Shown: piece after piece, positions 50,716 through 57,629 of the stretch
Layout of the letters: each line of letters opens with the position of its first letter
Position numbering within the stretch: the first letter of the stretch is position 1
NCBI RefSeq assembly: GCF_013359935.1
Contig: NZ_JABMCB010000202.1
Location: forward strand, 372,001-436,000
Direction of reading: 5' to 3'
DNA length: 64,000 nt
Source of the DNA: Paenibacillus xylanilyticus
Lineage (GTDB): Bacteria > Bacillota > Bacilli > Paenibacillales > Paenibacillaceae
Made by a program: the position numbers and the translations under genes
Notes under the pieces: model-generated
The model's database searches: none
What the model was told of the DNA's origin: nothing
Seen by the model: only the letters and a program-made list of their open reading frames with translations

Positions 50716-51546
50716 TCATAATTTATAAAATTCTCTCGCATTGAGGCCGAACAAACGACTATGTTCCTGTTCCCCCCAATTTTCTGGAATCGCATGAAGG
50801 AGTATTTCCATGACCTGATCATATTCCGCAGCTAACAGACATACCGGCCAATCACTACCAAACAGCACTCGATTGGGTCCGAATAATTCCAATGTCTTGC
50901 GAATATAGGGAACAAAGTCTTCCAGGCTCCATCCTTCTCGACCATTTTCGGTTACCATACCGGATAATTTGCAATAGATATTCGGATAAGTGGAGATTTC
51001 GGCCAAGTAAAGAGACCAAGGCTCCATCTCTCTACTAAGAATGGGCGGTTTGGAGATGTGGTCAATAACGCCACGAAGCTCCGGCATTTGCTGTATAAGT
51101 TTTAGAACTAAATCCATTTGTTCATGCCTTAATAACAGGTCTACTGGTACCCCCTCATCAGCATAGCTACGAAGCGCGTCAACAAACTTTTCACTCAAAA
51201 TAAGGGTGGGGTCGGGCATATCCTGGATCATAACTCTAAATCCTTTGAATTTTGGATGAAGTCGAAATTTCTCGAAGTGCTGCCTATGTTCCTTTTGGAG
51301 TAGGTCCAACCATCCTACAACCCCAAGAATAGATGGTGTCTGATCAGCGAGAGACAGGATGAAATTAGTCTCTTCAATCGCAGGTGCTGCCTGGACGACG
51401 ATACTCCCGTCGATATGATGCCTGTTTAACATCGGCTCTAGATCCTTTGGTAAATAATCCCGATATAAGATGGGCAGGTCTGGAGTGATCCAAGAATAGT
51501 CCCCACGTTCAATCTTCCAATAATGTTGATGAGCATCGATTCGCAT
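50716..51546 (-). CDS. Amidohydrolase-family sugar lactonase-like protein
   Basis: 276 residues of the amidohydrolase-2 (TIM-barrel) family. Metal-site motifs: MRIDAHQHYW at the start, GVIDHISKPP in the middle and VLFGSDWPVCLLA near the end. Closest in style to L-fuconolactone and L-rhamnono-lactone hydrolases, which open sugar lactones in non-phosphorylated fucose or rhamnose breakdown. Start at 51546 is set by AAGGGGG nine bases upstream. No dehydrogenase or aldolase partner is beside it, so the pathway is uncertain, but a rhamnose or fucose role fits the pectin theme. Confidence 0.85.
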   Translation of the reverse strand: MRIDAHQHYWKIERGDYSWITPDLPILYRDYLPKDLEPMLNRHHIDGSIVVQAAPAIEETNFILSLADQTPSILGVVGWLDLLQKEHRQHFEKFRLHPKFKGFRVMIQDMPDPTLILSEKFVDALRSYADEGVPVDLLLRHEQMDLVLKLIQQMPELRGVIDHISKPPILSREMEPWSLYLAEISTYPNIYCKLSGMVTENGREGWSLEDFVPYIRKTLELFGPNRVLFGSDWPVCLLAAEYDQVMEILLHAIPENWGEQEHSRLFGLNAREFYKL

Positions 51547-51726
51547 CAGAAATTGCCCCCTTCCCAATCTGACTAAACTATAGTTAATTTTATATCATAG
51601 AAGAAAGCAAAGTAATTGTTACTAAGTGCATTTTTATAGCTTATCTTGATGTTATTTACTCACGCTAAGGGAATTAGCACAGAGCTCCGAAACAAGAATA
51701 GGCACGTAATGTATCATAGCTAAATT

Positions 51727-51764
51727 CTTAAATTCGTTTGTCTGCCTCATAATGATGCCAAAGT
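51727..51764. repeat. Dispersed repeat C (copy 2)
   Basis: CTTAAATTCGTTTGTCTGCC followed by TCATAATGATGCCAAAG. About 75 percent identical by eye to 48020-48060. Confidence 0.5.
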
Positions 51765-51890
51765 TCACCTAAATTCATTGACGACCATAATAATCGACAG
51801 CCTTCAGGTTTTATTCGTTATTGTTATTGTTATTGTTTTCATTTAGTTCAGTCCGATCACTCTTTTATCCCATACTCTCTTCATAAAACA

Positions 51891-51921
51891 CTACTGACAT
51901 ACTGTTGTCAGTAGCGTTTTT
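51891..51921 (+). terminator. Terminator-like hairpin
   Basis: CTACTGACA pairs with TGTCAGTAG, then CGTTTTTG. No gene on the plus strand lies just before it, so it may be a leftover or act on read-through. Confidence 0.5.
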
Positions 51922-52007
51922 GTATAGTGATTAAGCGTGAAGTATTGAGAGACCAAAATAAATAGGATACTGAATTGTATCACTTATTAAAGGAAGGATG
52001 ATATCTC

Positions 52008-52412
52008 GTGAATTTTGCTTCTGTACGCATCATTACTGATGACGTGGATCGCCTTGTCGAGTTCTATGAGAAAATCACGGGTGTTTCGGCAGAACGCCCT
52101 GCCCCAGTTTTTGCTGAACTCGTAATGCCATCATGTACCCTGGCGATCGGCCACTCCCAGACGGTACAACTGTTCGGCGCTGGTTCAGCAGTCGCGGCCA
52201 ACAATCACACTGTCATCATTGAGTTCCACGTCCACGACGTCGATAGCGAATATAAGCGCTTGAAGCCGTTTGTCGATGAGTGGGTAAAGGAACCTACCAC
52301 AATGCCATGGGGGAACCGTGCAATGCTGTTTCGCGATCCCGACGGCAATCTTGTTAACCTTTTCTCGCCCGTTACCGCGGAAGCAATCAAACTGTTCAGT
52401 GGTAGGCATTGA
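52008..52412 (+). CDS. VOC (glyoxalase/dioxygenase fold) family protein
   Basis: 134 residues: FASVRIITDDVDRLVEFYEK, TLAIGHSQTVQLFGAGSA, HTVIIEFHVHDVDSEYKRLK, and NRAMLFRDPDGNLVNLFSPV. The two beta-alpha-beta-beta-beta halves and the RDPDGNLVNLF ending are classic VOC features. Start is a GTG at 52008 with AAGGAAGGATG upstream. Single gene with its own terminator. Substrate unknown. Confidence 0.85.
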   Translation: MNFASVRIITDDVDRLVEFYEKITGVSAERPAPVFAELVMPSCTLAIGHSQTVQLFGAGSAVAANNHTVIIEFHVHDVDSEYKRLKPFVDEWVKEPTTMPWGNRAMLFRDPDGNLVNLFSPVTAEAIKLFSGRH

Positions 52413-52470
52413 CAGTCAGCTTAAGTGAGTGAGGCGAATATTGTAATTAGGTATTTTTACTGACTGATGA

Positions 52471-52508
52471 AAGAGACCATAGCGACCAGCTATGGTTTCT
52501 TCATTTTC
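52471..52508 (+). terminator. Terminator of the VOC gene
   Basis: AAGAGACCATAGC pairs with GCTATGGTTTCTT (one G-T type mismatch) followed by CATTTTC. Confidence 0.75.
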
Positions 52509-52693
52509 CCTTGGATGCAACAAAACACAAGTTAATGATCTTCACAAGCCCGCCTATACCCTTGGTGTAGTAATTGAACTGTACCTTGGTCGTGTCCTTC
52601 CTCAACGACGAACTGGTCAAGCTTAGTTTAAAGTTTACCTTCATTCGTAAAATTCACATTGTTCCTTCGCCAGGTACAGTTAAACATTGGACA

Positions 52694-53176
52694 TTACATA
52701 TTTTCCTTTATCCAAGAACGCAGCTTATCAGCATAGAAAGAGCGTTCATCTGGATCGGACTGAGTACCCTGTGACAGATAAAGTTGATCGTTCACATATC
52801 TAGGGTACACATGAAGATGATAGTGCCAAACGTCTTGATTGCCAGCAGGCTCATTATGTTGCCGCGTAGAAATTCCTTCACATCCATATGTACTTTTCAT
52901 TGCAAATGCTGTAAGCTGGGCCGCGCGGTGAATTTCAACTGCGTAATCCAGAGGGAGTTCAAAGATGTTCTCGAAATGTTGATTAGGAACAATAAGAACA
53001 TGTCCTTTATTGTTTGGCCACCATTTGCTCGCTATAAATGCCGTTACCTTTTCATTCTGATAGATGATATCCTTTTGTTTTGTTCCCCGATCTGGTCCCT
53101 CGATGCCCCAAACACCGCAAAATGGACATTCGTATCCTTCCGGCTTATGTGAAAATGATACTGTCATCTTTCTCAT
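52694..53176 (-). CDS. HIT family protein
   Basis: A 160-residue histidine-triad protein: KGHVLIVPNQHFENIFELPL, RQHNEPAGNQDVWHYHLHVY with the HxHxH catalytic triad HYHLHV. A CPFCG motif near residue 17 may bind zinc with later residues. HIT proteins hydrolyse nucleoside phosphoramidates or dinucleotides. AAAGGAG lies four bases before the ATG. Confidence 0.9.
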   Translation of the reverse strand: MRKMTVSFSHKPEGYECPFCGVWGIEGPDRGTKQKDIIYQNEKVTAFIASKWWPNNKGHVLIVPNQHFENIFELPLDYAVEIHRAAQLTAFAMKSTYGCEGISTRQHNEPAGNQDVWHYHLHVYPRYVNDQLYLSQGTQSDPDERSFYADKLRSWIKENM

Positions 53177-53241
53177 TCAACTCCTTTCATATTTTTCCAA
53201 CCAGCTATTAGACGCAGGCAACTTCTGTTCGTTGCGCTATA

Positions 53242-53257
53242 CTGCCCGTTGACTTAA
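53242..53257. repeat. Fragment of dispersed module A
   Basis: CTGCCCGTTGACTTAA, the leading end of module A; a module B copy follows 100 bases later. Confidence 0.45.
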
Positions 53258-53340
53258 TGAGTATTAGTTATATGTCTGGTCGAAGCCCCCAGGTCAGAAA
53301 AGTATTTTTTTCATCTTCAGCACCTGTTTAAAAAAACCAA

Positions 53341-53384
53341 AAAAGCCGCTATTATAGCGACTTTGAATGGAGCAACGTTCCAGA
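53341..53384. repeat. Dispersed repeat, module B (copy 3)
   Basis: AAAAGCCGCTATTATAGCGA, CTTTGAATGGAGCAACGTTC. Perfect GCTAT/ATAGC hairpin. Confidence 0.65.
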
Positions 53385-53466
53385 CTCGGCACGCCTCTTT
53401 AATTTCATTTAAAACAGCTCTGTTACGTCTCTATCTTGTAAAAATACTTATATCTATTAAGCTCCC

Positions 53467-54354
53467 TTACAGCTCCAGATCTGCCGCCCGAGCGTTCGCT
53501 TCGACCTGCTCCGGAGTTTTGCAGCCTGGAATAACGCAGCTAACAGCTGGATGCTTCAGACACCATGCAAGGGCCCACGAGGCCATGTCGACACCTTCAG
53601 GTACTTCGTTCTTTTGGATTTCACTCACCAGCTTCAGCTTCTCATCTATCTCTTCGCGCTCGCGTCCCTTTCTGACATTGTCATTGAACACTACGCCCGG
53701 CTTGTATTTTCCACTCAGGTAGCCGCTCGCCAGCGGGACTCTTGCCAGCACACCAAGATCCTGCTCCAGGCATGACGGAAATACGTTCTCTTCCGGCTTC
53801 TGGTCCAGACGATTATACACAACCTGAATAGCCTTCGCATTCAACTCGGTAGCCTTGCTTGTTTGATGCAGATTATCATTGCTTCCGATTGATATACCGA
53901 GATTTCGGATTTTACCGGCCTGCACCTGCTTGTCCAGCATGGTCCACAGCTCGTCGTTATCAAACGCTTCATCCGATCCGGAATGGAACTGATACAAATC
54001 AATATAATCCGTTCTTAGAGCTTTCAAGGATTCTTCCAATTGAACGCGAATCTGACCAACGCTCCAGGCATTGGTCCAGTGATCATGCCACTGGTGACCG
54101 AACTTGGTTGCAATCACCCAATCCTCACGCCGGTCCCGGGACATAAAATCGCCGATAAAATTCTCTGACATATGGTGGGGTCCGTAGCATTCGGCCGTAT
54201 CAATCAAATTAATGCCGAGTTCTTTCGCTCGGTAGAGAATGTCATCCACTTCTTTCTGGGTATAATCCTTGCCCCAGTCACCGCCAAACTGCCACGTGCC
54301 CACGCCTACAACGGATACATCCAGTTCGGTCTTGCCCAATCTTCTGTACTTCAT
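53467..54354 (-). CDS. Aldo/keto reductase
   Basis: A 295-residue NADPH-dependent TIM-barrel reductase. Catalytic residues: Asp and Tyr in NLIDTAECYGPH, Lys in WVIATKFG, His in YQFHSGSD; cofactor end CVIPGCKTPEQVEANARA. Start ATG at 54354 with GAGGTGAGAAG upstream; the open frame reaches further to 54387 but without a ribosome site. Single gene. Physiological substrate unknown. Confidence 0.93.
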   Translation of the reverse strand: MKYRRLGKTELDVSVVGVGTWQFGGDWGKDYTQKEVDDILYRAKELGINLIDTAECYGPHHMSENFIGDFMSRDRREDWVIATKFGHQWHDHWTNAWSVGQIRVQLEESLKALRTDYIDLYQFHSGSDEAFDNDELWTMLDKQVQAGKIRNLGISIGSNDNLHQTSKATELNAKAIQVVYNRLDQKPEENVFPSCLEQDLGVLARVPLASGYLSGKYKPGVVFNDNVRKGREREEIDEKLKLVSEIQKNEVPEGVDMASWALAWCLKHPAVSCVIPGCKTPEQVEANARAADLEL

Positions 54355-54588
54355 TCTTCTCACCTCGAGATTTAATATGTTGGTCAAGTGACCAGATCGT
54401 ACAATCGATATAATACCTAACCGATAACGCTTTCATGATAATGGATATCCGAATATTTATCAATCTAGAATCATTTCTGTTTTGTTATCCGAGAAGAGGG
54501 CTCCCGTCTATTAAAACATTTTTGAAATTAGCACCATTCGTCCAATTGTTGAGTATCGCTTTTCATTTTCTATGAAAAAAATGAGTAA

Positions 54589-54626
54589 CCCCCGTCAGGA
54601 TATCGGCTAGCATATCCTGACGGGGG
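54589..54626 (-). terminator. Terminator of the GH30 gene
   Basis: Perfect 15-bp stem CCCCCGTCAGGATAT with ATATCCTGACGGGGG; on the minus strand TTACTCATTTTTTTC follows. Confidence 0.9.
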
Positions 54627-54659
54627 CTTGGATTATCTTATATAAACAGAAAGATGGCC

Positions 54660-56342
54660 TTACTGCACCGCTGTAACCGTAATGTTATCCACATTCGGCC
54701 CTTCTGTGCCGGTTGTTACCACTTTAATGGTATTGCTTCCCGTGTTCATGGGGACCTGAATTGTTTTTTCACTCCAAGTCGACCAGCTTCCAGTTTCCGG
54801 AAAAGGCTCGTTGCTGATGACTTTGGTTCCGTTGACGAATATGTCGAGGTTACGCGTTCCGCTTTCCAGTGCATAACGAAACTTTACGTTTTTGGTTCCT
54901 GTTATCGCGTTATTGATGGCATTCCATTGAATGGTCGAATTTGTCAGAGCGTTGAAGTTAACATATCCGGAGCCTGTATATCCTGGATAGATTGTTTCAA
55001 TGACAGCATCGGTAAGTGTGGTACCGGTCTCTGCCTCGTATGTGGTCCCAGTTCCTGGATTACCGCCACCGCTGCCAGAGATATTGGCTACAAACGTGGT
55101 TACGCTTTGGGCAGGAAGCTGTGCCGTAAAGGCTCCTCCTGACACTGTAATCGGTGTTCCGCTTGCCAGGTTTCGACTGCTATCCGTAACCCATGAGGAT
55201 ACGGTGGAGGCGTTACCGCCCTGCAAAACGAATTTTTGGCTTGTAGCCGAGGTGCCGCGATTAATCGCCACAATGACCACTTTGTTATCACCTTTGTAGG
55301 CTGAAACGAAAGTATTGGTATCTGGATTTTTGGTTGCATCTACTCTGCGATAACCTGGCCGTACAAATTTGGAGAAATGAGCCATATTATATCCGCGTTT
55401 GCTAATGGTGCCATCCTCATTCATCGGACCGTACTGTCTCCGAATGTACCACCATACATAAGCCTGGAAATCCCCTTCAACCATGGCGTTGTGCATATGG
55501 TAGGATACGTCCAATGCCTCTGGCCAGCGGTCCGCCGAGTTGTTATCACTGTTCGGGTAGTAAACTTCAGTCATCCACAGTTCTTTGCCGGCTCCTTTTT
55601 GCTTAAAGAGCGGGTATGCAAAGTCTTTGAACTGGGTTCCATACGTATGTGCTCCCAGAATGTCCATGTTGGCGAGTGCCTGAGGATCATTCAGGATGGG
55701 GTCAGATATGTTTTTCAAATACTGGAACGATTCAGGTGCCATGACCTTGGTATTTTGAATGGAGCCAGCATTCTCTTTCATGAAACGAAGGATCTCCTGT
55801 GGTGTCCACCAGGTCCAGTCATGGGCATAATCCGGCTCATTTTGTACCGAGATGGCATACAGGTCTACGCCATTGTTTTTCATATAAGTTACGAAGTCGT
55901 TCAGATGCTGCGCATACGCGGCATACTTGTCGTATTTCAGTCTTTTGGCGTTTGGATCCCCATTGTGGTTAAAGGTTTCGACCATGTCACTCGGAGGATT
56001 CCACGGTGAAGCAAATACGAGGGCGCCCTGTTCAATCGCTCTTTTCGCGGTAGCAACCTCTCTGTACCAGTTATTTCTATTTTCGTCGACATAGATTCTC
56101 AGAATGGAAAAACCAAGCTGATTCTGTCCGTTGCCAAAGGCCGTTTCACGTTGAGCTGCCGTCAAGTCACCGATCCAGGCTGGATGGTTAATTCCCCCAA
56201 AGCCCTTGATGATCTGTTTTTCGGAGGCCAAATTAATGTTGGCATCACTAGCTGCTGACACGTGTGTTGGGGTTAACATCAGAGGCAGAGCCGTTAAACA
56301 GGCCAATAAAATATGAACTGATTTTTTTAATTTCAATTTCAA
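54660..56342 (-). CDS. xynC: Secreted GH30 glucuronoxylanase with C-terminal CBM
   Basis: About 560 residues. Signal peptide to VSAAS; GH30 catalytic barrel plus side beta domain (about 45-415) with the acid/base Glu in YAISVQNEPDYAHDW and the nucleophile Glu in LWMTEVYYPN, and the WWYIRRQYGP stretch typical of subfamily 8 glucuronoxylanases, which cut xylan next to 4-O-methylglucuronic acid. A Gly/Thr linker (GSGGGNPGTG) leads to a CBM6/35-like jelly roll (YEAETGTTLTDAVI ... NVDNITVT). The start is taken as TTG 56342 since GAGGAGG is nine bases upstream; the frame is open to 56372. A cre-like site precedes it. Confidence 0.92.
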   Translation of the reverse strand: MKLKLKKSVHILLACLTALPLMLTPTHVSAASDANINLASEKQIIKGFGGINHPAWIGDLTAAQRETAFGNGQNQLGFSILRIYVDENRNNWYREVATAKRAIEQGALVFASPWNPPSDMVETFNHNGDPNAKRLKYDKYAAYAQHLNDFVTYMKNNGVDLYAISVQNEPDYAHDWTWWTPQEILRFMKENAGSIQNTKVMAPESFQYLKNISDPILNDPQALANMDILGAHTYGTQFKDFAYPLFKQKGAGKELWMTEVYYPNSDNNSADRWPEALDVSYHMHNAMVEGDFQAYVWWYIRRQYGPMNEDGTISKRGYNMAHFSKFVRPGYRRVDATKNPDTNTFVSAYKGDNKVVIVAINRGTSATSQKFVLQGGNASTVSSWVTDSSRNLASGTPITVSGGAFTAQLPAQSVTTFVANISGSGGGNPGTGTTYEAETGTTLTDAVIETIYPGYTGSGYVNFNALTNSTIQWNAINNAITGTKNVKFRYALESGTRNLDIFVNGTKVISNEPFPETGSWSTWSEKTIQVPMNTGSNTIKVVTTGTEGPNVDNITVTAVQ

Positions 56343-56373
56343 TATCTTCACCCTCCTCAACTTATTGTACAAA

Positions 56374-56397
56374 TGAAAGCGTGTTCAACAATGTCAA
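56374..56397 (-). promoter_or_regulatory. -35 box and cre-like site before the GH30 gene
   Basis: Plus strand TGAAAGCGTGTTCA (56374-56387) is one mismatch from the cre consensus. TTGACA (minus, 56392-56397) lies beside it, but no convincing -10 at normal distance. Confidence 0.45.
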
Positions 56398-56546
56398 CTT
56401 TTTCAGCAGCCAATAGAAGTTTACTTACCACTTCCTCTCAAATTGCATTAAATGCAAATTATTTAGTTTTATTTGTAAATCTTACTATATTATTCTTAGG
56501 GCTAAAACCTGATAGATTATAGTTTATTTGCTGACTGTTATCTCTT

Positions 56547-56735
56547 TTAATAGAGATACAATTTTTTATATGAACGGTTCCCCCACTTCCATTGCAACCA
56601 GTTCCCGAGGAGAATATTTCCATCAGGTACCATACGCTTGGGCAGGGTCCTTCCCAACATACTCTCTTGCTGCGGCCAATCATCTTCAGACAAGCTAAGA
56701 AATTCACGCCTCACCTTTCGCCCCTCTGCCTTAGT
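56547..56735 (-). pseudogene. Orphan coding fragment of unknown family
   Basis: One minus-strand frame reads FTKAEGRKVRREFLSLSEDD, WPQQESMLGRTLPKRMVPDG, NILLGNWLQWKWGN, ending at TAA 56547-56549. It has the look of real protein (amphipathic, charged, RTLPKRMVPDG) but no start codon, and a stop lies just upstream. I cannot name the family. An alternative frame here gives a longer open stretch but with low-quality, Cys/Ser-rich sequence. Confidence 0.3.
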
Positions 56736-56783
56736 AAATCAGTAGGTTGGATATAGTAACTGCCGTGAATTTTTTAAAATAAT

Positions 56784-56855
56784 CTGCCCGTTAGTTGAAT
56801 AAAAACAGCCAATCAAAATGACCGGCTGTCCTTCTTGTTTTTATGGGCTCGAGGC
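56784..56855. repeat. Dispersed repeat, module A (copy 3)
   Basis: CTGCCCGTTAGTTGAAT, AAAAACAGCC...GGCTGTCC hairpin, TTCTTGTTTTTATGGGCTC. Same block order as 4264 and 30104. Confidence 0.65.
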
Positions 56856-56879
56856 AAGTAGTAATTATGTCTGATTCTA

Positions 56880-57488
56880 TCATTCCGCTTTAAAGCAAAA
56901 TTTCAAAATTCTTGTTCCGTTATGAAATTCGCTCACAACATGGATCTCACCGCTATGGGCCTTCACAATATCGTGCGCACCTTGTAAATGCCCTTCGTTT
57001 CACAGTGTACCTGGAAGTTTTTATGAGACAGCTGCTTGATCCCGTCAATGAGCATTGAAAGCTGCCGGGTTAATCTTTTGCTGAACAAATAAGCGATGCA
57101 GAGCGCGATAAGGCTTTCCTTGCTTATAATTCGGTTCGGATATTTTAGCAAATAGCTAATGAGACCAAGTTCTTTCGGTTTGAGCTCGATGATTTCGCTG
57201 TTCTTCTTCAGTTCAAGTTTTTGTTCGTCAAACTCAAACCGACAAAAAGAAAATCGGCACGTTCGAAACACTGCGGATTTGTTTGCATACGTCATAGCCC
57301 TCACCGTCCGGAAGCATAATGTCCAAAATGGCGAGGTCGGGCTGCTTGTCCTGAAACTGAATCCAGCCTTCCTCGGCGGAAGTGGCGGTATACACATGTT
57401 CGAAGCCTTCCTTAACCAGCACGGTTTTCAGAAGCTTGACGATATCCTCCTCATCGTCCACGATCAGTATTTTTTGACTTAGCAGCAA
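56880..57488 (-). pseudogene. Decayed two-component system: OmpR-type regulator fused to kinase fragments
   Basis: From 57488: an intact receiver start (MLLSQKILIVDDEEDIVKLL, phospho-Asp in LAILDIMLPDGEGYDVCKQI), then a frameshift near SVSNVPIFFL. The winged-helix piece FEFDEQKLELKKNSEIIELK, PKELGLISYLLKYPNRIISK, ESL follows, joined in frame to a kinase HAMP-like piece IALCIAYLFSKRLTRQLSML. After a further break comes a kinase C-terminal end, GAHDIVKAHSGEIHVVSEFH, NGT, with TGA at 56880-56882. So the pair lost the end of the regulator and most of the kinase. It resembles regulators beside lantibiotic/peptide-resistance genes. Located behind the M1 peptidase gene on the same strand. Confidence 0.8.
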
Positions 57489-57629
57489 TTCGGTTCGAAC
57501 CTCCTTTCTATAGGCAGGGCAAAAGAGCGGCAGCTTAAAACCTTCCGCTCTCTAGTAATCATCTTCCCCGCCCTGTCAATAAATAACCATATATTGAAAC
57601 GAGCGTATTGGCCAGAGACAACCTTAATT

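Larger units (their letters stand above)
51547..52007. other. Intergenic stretch with repeat C, a hexamer repeat and a terminator-like hairpin
   Basis: Repeat C at 51727-51764, a short GTTATT hexamer repeat at 51816-51837, and the hairpin at 51891-51921. No gene seen. Confidence 0.55.

Noticed and set aside
55377..56009. A 210-codon plus-strand frame opposite the GH30 gene
   Set aside because: It mirrors codon structure of the xylanase gene, which has signal peptide and both catalytic Glu; no motifs on this strand.
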